Assembly: GCA_037969035.1 (NCBI GenBank)
Contig: JBBKWU010000019.1
Location: 6,427 to 70,426, forward strand
Length of the DNA: 64,000 nucleotides
Reading direction: 5' to 3'
DNA from: JBBKWU01 sp037969035
GTDB taxonomy: Bacteria; Pseudomonadota; Alphaproteobacteria; Micavibrionales; Micavibrionaceae
Of the stretch, positions 35,367-44,055 are shown piece after piece. The stretch's first letter is position 1; each line of letters begins with the position of its first letter. The notes below the pieces were generated by a model. It worked only from the letters and a program-made list of their open reading frames with translations, did not search any database and had not been told where the DNA came from. The position numbers and the translations under genes were made by a program.

Positions 35367-36392
35367 CTAGCGTTTTATGCTCGAATAGAGTGCACTAACA
35401 TTCTTTTTGAACGCTTCTTTTGTGAAGTCTTTGTCGTATGCCTTTTTACCGTTGGCGACGATGTAGGCACGTAGTTGATCGTCTGTAATGGCGCGATTTA
35501 TGGATTTAGCAAGCGCATCAACATCATTGATTTCAACAATAAGACCGTTTTCTTCGTTGGTGACATAGGCTTTGGGGCCTTGCGCTTTTGCGGTGACCAA
35601 GGGGGTTTCTGTGCCCCATGCTTCGATCACAACGGCGCCAAATGGCTCATACCGTGAGGGGAAGACGCAAATATCCGCTGTTGCAAGCAGGGCTTCGCGG
35701 TCATTGCGCCAACCTAAAAAGCGAACGCGGTTATCAAGCTTTAACGCTTTCATTTGCGCTTTTAATTCTTGCTCAATCGGGCCTGAGCCAGCGATCCATA
35801 AATAAGCATCGGGTACTTTGACCATGGCATCAAGTAATGTATCCAAGCCCTTTTTCTGGTGAAGGCGGGCAAGCGATAGCAATAGCGGCACATCATCTGG
35901 CGTATCAAATTCCGCACGATTAAGCGGCACGCCCTTTGGAAATTCAGCATACACATGTAAAACAAAAACATTCGCAGCATCAATGCCTTGGCGCACAATA
36001 TGATCGGCAATGTCTTGTGTTACGGCAACGTGGTATTGGCATTTATTAAAACGTTCGGGCTTGTAATAACCACCATACCAGCCGATATTTGCGTGACTAC
36101 CTTCAACAGCAAAGGTGCCCGCGCGCCCCATCCAGTTATGGACGATGTCGGGTTTAAACTCGTTCACGGCTTTTTTTATGGCGTGTGATGTTGGCCATGG
36201 GAAATAATTCGCATAGGACGCTTTGTTCAGAGGGATGTTTAGGTTCTGGATCTCTTGGACTTTATGTGCGCTATTGAAGCGCGTAACAACGCGTTGCTCG
36301 TAATCAAGCTCATGAATGGCTTTTACAGCATCAAGGAAAAACGTTTCCGCGCCGCCAACAGACGCGCCTGCTATGGAATGTAAGATACGCAT
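35367..36392 (-). CDS. Glycosyltransferase family 4
   Basis: A 341-residue GT-B fold enzyme. The N-terminal domain starts RILHSIAGASVGGAETF with the glycine-rich donor-side loop. The C-terminal domain carries LLSLARLHQKKGLDTLLDA and the EX7E motif in EPFGAVVIEAWGTE. GT4 enzymes transfer sugars from activated donors, often in lipopolysaccharide or exopolysaccharide synthesis; the sugar is unknown. It stands alone without other polysaccharide genes nearby. Confidence 0.9.
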   Translation of the reverse strand: MRILHSIAGASVGGAETFFLDAVKAIHELDYEQRVVTRFNSAHKVQEIQNLNIPLNKASYANYFPWPTSHAIKKAVNEFKPDIVHNWMGRAGTFAVEGSHANIGWYGGYYKPERFNKCQYHVAVTQDIADHIVRQGIDAANVFVLHVYAEFPKGVPLNRAEFDTPDDVPLLLSLARLHQKKGLDTLLDAMVKVPDAYLWIAGSGPIEQELKAQMKALKLDNRVRFLGWRNDREALLATADICVFPSRYEPFGAVVIEAWGTETPLVTAKAQGPKAYVTNEENGLIVEINDVDALAKSINRAITDDQLRAYIVANGKKAYDKDFTKEAFKKNVSALYSSIKR

Positions 36393-36511
36393 ATCAATAA
36401 ATCTCCTCGTTTAATCACAGTAAATCGGTTTTACCATGTTTGCGGCGGCGGTTGTAGGAAAAATCAGAGTTCTATCATCGTTTTGTGGCGGGCCTTGTTT
36501 GGGCGAAAAGT

Positions 36512-36540
36512 TTGAATTTTTAGGTTTTTTATGGCATAAT
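36512..36540 (+). promoter_or_regulatory. Sigma-70-like promoter
   Basis: TTGAAT (36512-36517) and CATAAT (36535-36540) are spaced by 17 bases, about 75 bases before the ATG at 36616. Confidence 0.5.
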
Positions 36541-36615
36541 GGGTCTAATTATAAAAAATGGTGTGTATGGTTCGATGATTGCATAAATTGGGAACCATAA
36601 TGAAAATAGAGGGTT

Positions 36616-37416
36616 ATGGCGCAATATAGCTCAAAAAATACGGGAAAACCGCAGCCGCAAGCTCCAATTGATGGGGCTGGTTTTGGCGCGGATGGTGAAC
36701 AGAAAAAAAAGCGTAAGTTTCCGAAAGGTTTGCTTGTGGGAGCATTTGCTGCTGCGGCACTTGGGGGCGGCATCATGTTTGCTAATTTATCGCGTGAGGA
36801 TGACGTGCCGCGTACGTTGAACAACCAAGATTTTAACAATGCAGCTATTATCTCCGAAGAGTCGCTGTTTTTCGGTACGAATAGCGGCGAGTATAAGGAA
36901 TATCAATGGTTTGTTTCTGAGGGGCGCGTTGCTTCTGGTGCGAGTTATATAGCGATATCAGAGAGTTTAAATAAAATTTATGAAGTCAGCCCTCATACGA
37001 TTCAAGGCGTTGCGGGTGTTAAATATACGGATGTGACGGATCAGGTTCAAGCGACGGACTATAATGGACGCGTCGTGGTTTCTGACCATCATCATCGACA
37101 GTTTAGTAAGGTTTTAAGGCAGTTTGATGATTTAAACGCAGATTTTGATCCTGAGATCGGAATTGTGAAGTTGACCGATAACGCAGAAAACACGTTTAGT
37201 TATCATATCTATCAAAATGAAGCGGGGTATGGGGACGTTAAGATTATTAGCGATGCCTATTTAGCGGCGCATGGCGACGTGATTGATCGTGCCGCAGCAC
37301 AAATGGCAAGCATGGGGCAAGCGGCCCTTCTATGGGATAACGGCATTAATTGGCCAGCCTTTATGTCAAAAACAAATTCACGATGCGCACAGGAAGCACG
37401 TTGCTCGTTATCGTAA
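36616..37416 (+). CDS. Unknown single-span membrane protein
   Basis: A 266-residue protein with a Lys/Gln-rich cytoplasmic N-terminus, a basic stretch KKKRK, one membrane helix at about residues 37-57 (Ala/Gly-rich) and a periplasmic domain of about 205 residues. No domain is recognised. GAGGG precedes the ATG. It is followed after 33 bases by another unknown gene, probably in the same transcript. Confidence 0.7.
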   Translation: MAQYSSKNTGKPQPQAPIDGAGFGADGEQKKKRKFPKGLLVGAFAAAALGGGIMFANLSREDDVPRTLNNQDFNNAAIISEESLFFGTNSGEYKEYQWFVSEGRVASGASYIAISESLNKIYEVSPHTIQGVAGVKYTDVTDQVQATDYNGRVVVSDHHHRQFSKVLRQFDDLNADFDPEIGIVKLTDNAENTFSYHIYQNEAGYGDVKIISDAYLAAHGDVIDRAAAQMASMGQAALLWDNGINWPAFMSKTNSRCAQEARCSLS

Positions 37417-37449
37417 GTATTAGAAAAGAAGAAGTAAGAGAGAAAAAAG

Positions 37450-38217
37450 ATGGCAAATGATGATGTTACACCACCAACAGGTGATCAGGGCGCAGAAAAG
37501 GCCAAACTTGCACAGCAATTTGGCAAGGCCGCGCCTGATGCTAATGCGGATGAAGGTGAGAAGGAGTTTGAAGCTCTTGTCAAAAGAGATGGTATTGAAA
37601 AAATATTAGATGACGATGATTACGATAATAATAAACGTATACAAGAGGAAATGCACGCCCGTGAACAGCAGCGCCGTGACGACGCCGATGGCGTGGACAG
37701 AAATAAAAAACTCCCCCTTGCCAGCTTTAATGACCCCGCGAAGGGAACTGAGCCAGAAGGTGGTACTGGACACAAATATGAAGGCAATCATTTTAAAGAT
37801 TTTATTACTTACGGCCTTCGCGATAAAGGCAGTTTTTATCAGTTCAATAGTGAAAAAATAACCGACAAACAATTGCGCCGTATGATTATACGTGCACATT
37901 GCGATAAAAATTGGTCGCAGCTATTTTTCTATGGCAAGGATGGCAAGTTGGATCAACAGCTCACCTCACGAGCCACCAATATTGTGGCCAGCTTTAAGGG
38001 ATCTGAATCACCTATATTACGGGAAATTGCAAAAAACATGCATGTATCTCCCGTCAGTATGCGCGAGGTTGAACCGTTTAAGGCTTGGAACCCATTGGCT
38101 CATGTCGGAAAAGGGATGGAAAATTGGGGTAGAGATAGAGCCGCCAAAAAGGACGAGCGCCTGAATAGTGGCGGTGGTATTCTCGGTGGTAAAGGTGCGG
38201 CCGCATTAGTTAGCTAA
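37450..38217 (+). CDS. Unknown soluble protein
   Basis: A 255-residue hydrophilic protein without signal peptide. The first 115 residues are low-complexity and charged. A central segment (LRRMIIRAHCDKNWSQLFFY and onward, about residues 140-185) resembles the LPD7-type domain found in relaxases and polyvalent proteins, but this is only by eye. The C-terminus is Gly-rich. AAGAGAG precedes the ATG. It is cotranscribed with the membrane-protein gene upstream. Confidence 0.65.
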   Translation: MANDDVTPPTGDQGAEKAKLAQQFGKAAPDANADEGEKEFEALVKRDGIEKILDDDDYDNNKRIQEEMHAREQQRRDDADGVDRNKKLPLASFNDPAKGTEPEGGTGHKYEGNHFKDFITYGLRDKGSFYQFNSEKITDKQLRRMIIRAHCDKNWSQLFFYGKDGKLDQQLTSRATNIVASFKGSESPILREIAKNMHVSPVSMREVEPFKAWNPLAHVGKGMENWGRDRAAKKDERLNSGGGILGGKGAAALVS

Positions 38218-38221
38218 TATC

Positions 38222-39241
38222 TTACGCGTTATTTCCCTTAAGTTTATAACATTCTATGAGTAGTAATGTCAGAAGGACAATGGCACCAGCTTGGTGCATT
38301 GCCGCGAGCGGAAGATAGGCTTGCGTGAGTAGTGTTGATATCCCCAACCCAATTTGAATAAAAACCATCGCGCCGAGTAAATAGGCGCGGACACGTACAG
38401 AAAACCCAATAATTAAAATCCCTGTAACCATCGCAATCCAGCGATGGAAAAACTGTACCCACGCTTGCTCTTCCATAATACTGGAATTATTGAATTTTTC
38501 TGGCGGTGTGAAGTTTCCGTTCATGAGCGGGAAGGTATTGTATATTTGCCCCGCATTTAAACCTGCAACAAAAGCGCCCCAAATGATGGTGATTGAAAGA
38601 AGCGTTAAGCACCCCCAGCCCCATATTTTTACTGTACGTGTGGCGGCTCGATCGGAGCGTTTTGCGGTTGTCGCGGCGTTTATGCTTTTCAGATCAAGTG
38701 CTGTCCAGCATAGGAGCGCATAGATAAGTAACGCCATGGACAGGTGTGTGGCAAGGCGGTAATGGCTGACGTCTGTGCGATCAACAAAACCACTAACGAC
38801 CATCCAATAGCCAACGGCACCTTGTAAGCCACCCAAAAACAACAGGCCGATAAAACGCGGTTTAAAGCCTTGAGGTATCTGTTTGCGCACCCAGAACCAG
38901 ATGAGCGGTATGGCAAAAACAATACCGATTAAACGTCCCCACAGCCTGTGAAACCACTCCCAAAAGAAAATGGTTTTGAAGTCGGCGAGCTGCATCCAGC
39001 TATGTTGGAATTTAAATTCCGAGGTTTGACGGTAAAGATCAAAATTTCGCTGCCATTCGGCCTCATTAAGCGGCGGCAGCGCGCCCATCACAGGGTTCCA
39101 TTCGACAATGGATAGGCCAGACTCCGTGAGGCGTGTTATCGCGCCTATAATCGCCATGGCAAACACCATAAAGCAGCAGACGTACAGCCAGTGAATGATG
39201 CGTTTGTGGGGCGATGCGTTCATGGAATTTTGTGCGGGCAT
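38222..39241 (-). CDS. ctaA: Heme A synthase
   Basis: A 339-residue polytopic membrane protein of the COX15/CtaA type 2 class. Conserved segments are TRLTESGLSIVEWNPVMGALPP and EWFHRLWGRLIG with a heme histidine, later HYRLATHL and FFHRWIAM with further heme ligands. It oxidises the C8 methyl of heme O to form heme A for cytochrome aa3 oxidase. ctaB and cytochrome oxidase genes are not in this window. Confidence 0.94.
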   Translation of the reverse strand: MPAQNSMNASPHKRIIHWLYVCCFMVFAMAIIGAITRLTESGLSIVEWNPVMGALPPLNEAEWQRNFDLYRQTSEFKFQHSWMQLADFKTIFFWEWFHRLWGRLIGIVFAIPLIWFWVRKQIPQGFKPRFIGLLFLGGLQGAVGYWMVVSGFVDRTDVSHYRLATHLSMALLIYALLCWTALDLKSINAATTAKRSDRAATRTVKIWGWGCLTLLSITIIWGAFVAGLNAGQIYNTFPLMNGNFTPPEKFNNSSIMEEQAWVQFFHRWIAMVTGILIIGFSVRVRAYLLGAMVFIQIGLGISTLLTQAYLPLAAMHQAGAIVLLTLLLIECYKLKGNNA

Positions 39242-39305
39242 TGTTTCTAAACTCGATCAAACTCTAATTGACATTCAAAAGTTGAATACATACATATAAC
39301 TCATC

Positions 39306-40340
39306 ATGAGCGAAGTAAAACATAAAACAGATGTGATTATTATTGGCGCAGGCCCCGTGGGGCTTTTTGCGGTGTTTGAGCTGGGTTTGCTGGATATTAA
39401 GGCACACTTGGTGGACATTCTTGACCGCCCCGGTGGACAATGTACCGAGCTTTACCCCGAAAAACCAATTTATGATATTCCAGGCTGCCCCGAAATTGGC
39501 GCGCAAGAGCTTGTCGATAATTTGATGAAGCAGATCAAACCGTTTTCACCGACATTTCATTTGGGACAACAGGCCGATAAACTTGAAAAACTCGAGAGCG
39601 GCAAATGGCAGCTTACAACCAGTATTGGCACGGTTATTGAGGCTTCTGCGATTGTGATTGCGGCGGGTGGTGGTTCGTTTACCCCGAAACGCCCACCATT
39701 GGCAGGTATTGAAGAATATGAGAATAAATCTGTTTTCTATGCGGTGCGTCAAAAGGATGTGTTCGCAGGTAAAAATATTTTAATCGCGGGTGGCGGTGAT
39801 TCAGCACTAGATTGGGTTTTGAACTTACAGCCTGTGGCAAATAAAATTGCCCTTGTGCATCGCCGTGATGATTTTCGTGCGGCACCTGATAGCGTGAACA
39901 AAATGCGCGCGTTGGTTGCTGACGGTAAAATAGATCTGCATATTGCGCAGCTTGGTGAAATCAAGGGTGAGGATGGCTTAATCCAAGCGGTTGGATTGAA
40001 AAAAGACGACGGCGCATATGATCATGAATGTGATACGCTGTTGCCGTTTTATGGTTTGACGATGAAGCTCGGCCCGATTGCTGATTTTGGACTTAATCTG
40101 GAGCGCAATTTAATTCCTGTTAGTACTGAAACGTATGAAACATCGGTTGAAGGTATCTTTGCGATTGGTGATATTAATACCTATGCGGGCAAGCTCAAGC
40201 TTATATTATCAGGGTTTCATGAGGCGGCACTTATGTCTCATGCGGCGTTTAAATATGTGTACCCCGACCAAAAACCACGTTTTCAATACACAACAACATC
40301 CAGCAATTTAAAAGAAAAGCTGGGTGTAGACGGCGCATAA
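39306..40340 (+). CDS. Ferredoxin-NADP reductase, thioredoxin-reductase-like
   Basis: A 344-residue flavoenzyme. The FAD motif is IIIGAGPVGLFAVFELG, followed by DRPGGQCTELYPEKPIYDIPG (family signature), the NADPH motif ILIAGGGDSALDW, and FAIGDINTYAGKLKLI near the C-terminus. It lacks the CxxC of thioredoxin reductase, so it belongs to the YumC-type ferredoxin/flavodoxin-NADP reductases. It is divergent from ctaA. Confidence 0.93.
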   Translation: MSEVKHKTDVIIIGAGPVGLFAVFELGLLDIKAHLVDILDRPGGQCTELYPEKPIYDIPGCPEIGAQELVDNLMKQIKPFSPTFHLGQQADKLEKLESGKWQLTTSIGTVIEASAIVIAAGGGSFTPKRPPLAGIEEYENKSVFYAVRQKDVFAGKNILIAGGGDSALDWVLNLQPVANKIALVHRRDDFRAAPDSVNKMRALVADGKIDLHIAQLGEIKGEDGLIQAVGLKKDDGAYDHECDTLLPFYGLTMKLGPIADFGLNLERNLIPVSTETYETSVEGIFAIGDINTYAGKLKLILSGFHEAALMSHAAFKYVYPDQKPRFQYTTTSSNLKEKLGVDGA

Positions 40341-40411
40341 TTTCCCCCAAAAGCATAATTTTCTGGTACTCTGCGCTTGGTTAACCACAATAACGAAAAG
40401 CAAATCAATAC

Positions 40412-41218
40412 ATGGCCTCTGTCGACATCATAGAAGCATCTGGAAAAGCATATTTGCTGGTTTGGCGTGAGCGCGCTTACCTTTGGAAGCTCGCGATGGT
40501 GCCTATCCTTATCAAACTTGTGTGCGAGGTGACGGTGTTGTCGCTAGGTTTAGGTGGCGATTTTATCAAAACAGGATTGATTAGTTTGCCATCATATCTG
40601 GCCGAGGGCTGGATGCTGTCGCATTTTGTAAGGCTTATATTTCTCGACCATCGCTGGCCGTTCCGCCCGAGCGGCGATATGGATAGCGACATGAAAAAAC
40701 TGCATGAACGTGCGCGTGGCGTTATGGGCGGTATGGTTGTTTATGCGCTGATAAAAGTACTGATGATTGGGTTTGTGGCGTTTTCGTATGATGCGATGGG
40801 CGGTATTGAGCAAATGGAGAGTAATAGTGACAAAGAACCATCGGCGATAATGTTTTTACTCTCTATCGTTATGCTCTCTGGCTTTATCTGGCTCTTTCGT
40901 TTTTTCTGGCTCTATATTCCTGTGGCGTTGAATTTCTCTATTCGTGAATATACGCGCAGGCTTGGTGGTTATAATGCTTCGCTTTGGCTTGTGGGAACGT
41001 GGTTGATCTGTTTTATACCCATATTTTTCGTGTTTAGCATTGTCGCATCGATTGTGTTTATTGATTTGAGCCCAACTGCTAGTGCTATGTCACAGTTTAT
41101 GTTCTGTGTCTCGCGTGTGCTGGTGGATACGCTGCTTATGTTGGTTATCACAGCAGGCATTAGCCACGCCTTGTCAGGCATGATTGGTAAGCAGGCAAAG
41201 CCCACACCCAAAAAATAA
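40412..41218 (+). CDS. Unknown polytopic membrane protein
   Basis: A 268-residue protein with about five to six hydrophobic segments and a basic C-terminal tail (KQAKPTPKK). It starts MASVDIIEASGKAYLLVWRE. No transporter or enzyme motif is recognised. It follows the ferredoxin reductase gene by 71 bases in the same direction. Confidence 0.65.
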   Translation: MASVDIIEASGKAYLLVWRERAYLWKLAMVPILIKLVCEVTVLSLGLGGDFIKTGLISLPSYLAEGWMLSHFVRLIFLDHRWPFRPSGDMDSDMKKLHERARGVMGGMVVYALIKVLMIGFVAFSYDAMGGIEQMESNSDKEPSAIMFLLSIVMLSGFIWLFRFFWLYIPVALNFSIREYTRRLGGYNASLWLVGTWLICFIPIFFVFSIVASIVFIDLSPTASAMSQFMFCVSRVLVDTLLMLVITAGISHALSGMIGKQAKPTPKK

Positions 41219-41242
41219 CAGGCACACTACTGTTAAGCGCGC

Positions 41243-41509
41243 CTATTGCAGAGTTAATTCAATATCGTAGAATTTGCCGTGACTTGGCGTGATGATCTCT
41301 TTGCTCGCAAGATAAACCGAATGCAATTTTCCATCCAATTCCCGTGACCAAAAATCCAAAAATCCGTGCAAAACGGGGAATTTTGGCGCGATATCATATT
41401 CTTGCCAGATATAGGATTGTAGAAAATCGGGATAATCAGGCAGATGATAAATAATCTCCGCTGTGGTCAGGCGATAGTCTTTTACAAACTGGGTTTCGAA
41501 ATTTGCCAT
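41243..41509 (-). CDS. usg: Usg family protein
   Basis: An 88-residue protein of a family largely confined to alphaproteobacteria. Conserved stretches are LTTAEIIYHLPDYPDFLQSY, QEYDIAPKFPVL and LDFWSRELDGKLHSV. In Caulobacter usg lies beside trpFBA, although its role is not established; no trp genes are near here. The ATG at 41509 follows AGGAGG; an in-frame TTG at 41515 is less likely. Confidence 0.85.
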   Translation of the reverse strand: MANFETQFVKDYRLTTAEIIYHLPDYPDFLQSYIWQEYDIAPKFPVLHGFLDFWSRELDGKLHSVYLASKEIITPSHGKFYDIELTLQ

Positions 41510-41686
41510 ACTCAAACCTCCTGTTTCTTATACTTATCGGGGCTTTTGTAATTATATTGCCCTTAATAAGTATAGCAAAAAATTCTGTTCCGCATAAGGA
41601 CATTCTCGCACAACTATATTTCAAAACCGTTAATACATAAGGGATAGGTACGTTATACATACGCAATTATTCTTCAATGAATCTTC

Positions 41687-41715
41687 TTGATTTTGGCTGA
41701 GCGGTGCGCTACATG
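41687..41715 (+). promoter_or_regulatory. groESL promoter
   Basis: TTGATT (41687-41692) and TACATG (41710-41715) are spaced by 17 bases and abut the CIRCE operator, as expected for an HrcA-controlled promoter. Confidence 0.5.
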
Positions 41716-41716
41716 T

Positions 41717-41743
41717 TTAGCACTCACTACGGGGGAGTGCTAA
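41717..41743 (+). promoter_or_regulatory. CIRCE operator of groESL
   Basis: TTAGCACTC, a 9-base spacer and GAGTGCTAA give a perfect match to the CIRCE consensus. It lies 61 bases before groES, so the operon should be repressed by HrcA and induced by heat. Confidence 0.97.
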
Positions 41744-41803
41744 CAAAGCCCTCGTGAAAGTGAAAAAGTTGTTTTAAAACATATTGTTAGAGAGGAAACG
41801 ACA

Positions 41804-42097
41804 ATGACAAAATTCCGTCCTTTACACGATCGCGTGCTTTTGCGCCGTATCGAACAGAACGCAAAAACTGCTGGTGGGATCATTATTCCAGACACAGCGA
41901 AAGAAAAGCCTATGGAAGGCGAAATCGTTTCTGTTGGCACAGGCCACATTAACGACAACGGCGATGTTCGCCCATTAGATGTTAAATCCGGTGACCGCGT
42001 GATCTTTTCAAAATGGTCAGGCACAGAAATCATGATTGATGGCGAAGAACTTCTCGTCATGAAAGAGTCAGACATTATTGGTGTCATGGCTGCTTAA
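41804..42097 (+). CDS. groES: Co-chaperonin GroES
   Basis: A 97-residue co-chaperonin of standard length. It starts KFRPLHDRVLLRRIE and contains the mobile loop (AKTAGGIIIPDTAKEKP) that docks to GroEL. It caps the GroEL chamber for protein folding. AGAGAGGAAA lies upstream; groEL follows by 26 bases. Confidence 0.98.
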   Translation: MTKFRPLHDRVLLRRIEQNAKTAGGIIIPDTAKEKPMEGEIVSVGTGHINDNGDVRPLDVKSGDRVIFSKWSGTEIMIDGEELLVMKESDIIGVMAA

Positions 42098-42123
42098 CCC
42101 CAAAACTCTAGGAGAACTATATT

Positions 42124-43782
42124 ATGAACAATAAAGATGTAAAATTCCGCGGTGACGCCCGCGATAAAATGCTGCGCGGCGTGAATATTCTCGCTGATGC
42201 TGTGAAAGTAACGCTCGGTCCTAAAGGCCGTAACGTTGTGATCGACAAATCTTTTGGCGCTCCGCGCATTACAAAAGACGGCGTAACCGTTGCAAAAGAA
42301 ATCCAGCTCGAAGACAAATTCGAGAACATGGGCGCTCAATTGGCTGCTGAAGCTGCGAAAAAGCAAAACGACCAAGCTGGCGATGGCACAACAACAACAA
42401 CTGTATTGTTGCAAGCTATGGTTCGCGAAGGCGTTAAAGCCGTAGCAGCGGGCATGAACCCGATGGACCTACGTCGCGGTATGGACAAAGCCAGCGAAAC
42501 TGTTGTCGAGTACATCGGCAAAATCTCAACAAAAGTCAAAGGCACAGAAGAAATCAAACAAGTTGGTGTTATTTCTGCCAATGGTGATATTGAGATTGGC
42601 TCGCTGATTGCGGAAGCAATGGAGCGCGTTGGTAACGAAGGCGTTATCACTGTTGAAGAAAACAAAGCCCTTAAGAACGAACTTGAAGTTGTTGAAGGTA
42701 TGCAGTTTGACCGTGGTTACTTGTCTCCTTACTTCATCACAGATTCAAATAAAATGATCTGTGATCTTGAAAACCCATACATTCTTTTGAATGAAGGCAA
42801 ACTGTCTAACCTGCAAGCAATCTTGCCAGTGTTGGAAGCTGTTGTTCAAAGCAGCCGTCCATTGTTGATCGTTGCTGAAGATGTTGAGGGCGAAGCCCTT
42901 GCGACTTTGGTTGTGAACAAACTCCGTGGTGGTTTGAAAGTTGCTGCTGTGAAAGCACCTGGTTTTGGTGATCGTCGCAAAGCAATGCTTGAAGACATGG
43001 CAATCGTAACTGGTGGTCAGGTTATTTCAGAAGATCTAGGCATTAAACTTGAGTCTGTAACACTTGAAATGCTGGGAACAGCGAAGAAAATTTCAATCAC
43101 TAAAGATGATACAACAATCATCGATGGTGCAGGCGACAAGAAAGAAATCGAAGGCCGTTGCGCACAAATCCGTCAGCAAGTTGAAAACACAACTTCTGAC
43201 TACGACAAAGAGAAATTGCAAGAACGTCTAGCCAAATTGGCTGGTGGTGTTGCTGTTCTTCGCGTTGGTGGTGCGACTGAGCTTGAAGTGAAAGAACGCA
43301 AAGACCGCGTTGACGATGCGATGCACGCTACACGCGCTGCTGTTGAAGAAGGCATTGTTGCCGGTGGCGGTGCTGCGCTTCTTTACGCAACGCTCGCTCT
43401 GGAAGGCCTGAAAGGCGATAATAACGACCAACAAGTTGGTATCGACATTATCCGCCGTGCTATTCAGTCACCAGTTCGTCAGATCGTTGAAAACGCAGGT
43501 GTTGAAGGTTCTATAGTGGTTGGCAAAATGCTTGACCAGAAGAACAAAAACTTCGGCTACAACGCGCAAACAGGCGAGTATGTTGATATGGTGAAAGCCG
43601 GTATCATCGACCCTGCCAAAGTTGTTCGTACAGCGCTTCAAGACGCGGTATCTGTTGCGGGTCTTTTGATCACAACAGAAGCCATGATCACGGATCGTCC
43701 TGACGATGGTAAGTCAACAGGCGCAGGTGATATGGGCGCAATGGGCGGTATGGGTGGAATGGGCGGCATGGGCATGATGTAA
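42124..43782 (+). CDS. groEL: Chaperonin GroEL
   Basis: A 552-residue chaperonin. Nucleotide-site motifs include VTLGPKGRNVVIDK and GDGTTTTTVL; the apical-domain and RIEDALHATRAAVEEG-like hinge (here RVDDAMHATRAAVEEGIVAGGG) are intact, and the C-terminus is a Gly-Met repeat. It folds proteins in the cytoplasm with GroES. AGGAG lies upstream. Confidence 0.98.
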   Translation: MNNKDVKFRGDARDKMLRGVNILADAVKVTLGPKGRNVVIDKSFGAPRITKDGVTVAKEIQLEDKFENMGAQLAAEAAKKQNDQAGDGTTTTTVLLQAMVREGVKAVAAGMNPMDLRRGMDKASETVVEYIGKISTKVKGTEEIKQVGVISANGDIEIGSLIAEAMERVGNEGVITVEENKALKNELEVVEGMQFDRGYLSPYFITDSNKMICDLENPYILLNEGKLSNLQAILPVLEAVVQSSRPLLIVAEDVEGEALATLVVNKLRGGLKVAAVKAPGFGDRRKAMLEDMAIVTGGQVISEDLGIKLESVTLEMLGTAKKISITKDDTTIIDGAGDKKEIEGRCAQIRQQVENTTSDYDKEKLQERLAKLAGGVAVLRVGGATELEVKERKDRVDDAMHATRAAVEEGIVAGGGAALLYATLALEGLKGDNNDQQVGIDIIRRAIQSPVRQIVENAGVEGSIVVGKMLDQKNKNFGYNAQTGEYVDMVKAGIIDPAKVVRTALQDAVSVAGLLITTEAMITDRPDDGKSTGAGDMGAMGGMGGMGGMGMM

Positions 43783-43950
43783 AAAGCGGCTCTTTTCTCC
43801 GCTGTCATCGTTAAAGATGTTTCTGCGGTTCGCATGTACGAATGTCGTACATTTACGATCCTCGAACCATCTTTGCCTTGCCAGACGAAGAAGATACCTC
43901 GCTTTATCATGTTCAGGCGGCTCTAAACCCGACCTAAACAATTTTAAAGA

Positions 43951-43979
43951 AGTCGAGCATTGCGGTGTTCGGCTTTTTT
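43951..43979 (+). terminator. Intrinsic terminator downstream of groESL
   Basis: AGTCGAGCA pairs with TGTTCGGCT (two G-T pairs) around a 6-base loop, followed by TTTTTA. It is about 170 bases after groEL. Confidence 0.7.
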
Positions 43980-44009
43980 ATTGTCATAAAAATTAGTTGC
44001 ATTTTTTTG

Positions 44010-44028
44010 TCAGTATACGTAATACTGA
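44010..44028. promoter_or_regulatory. Palindromic operator-like site before the M16 peptidase gene
   Basis: TCAGTAT, ACGTA, ATACTGA is a perfect inverted repeat with a 5-base centre, lying 28 bases before the ATG at 44056, where a repressor would block transcription. The regulator is not known. Confidence 0.35.
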
Positions 44029-44055
44029 TCAACACTTAGTACAGGGAGTATAAAA

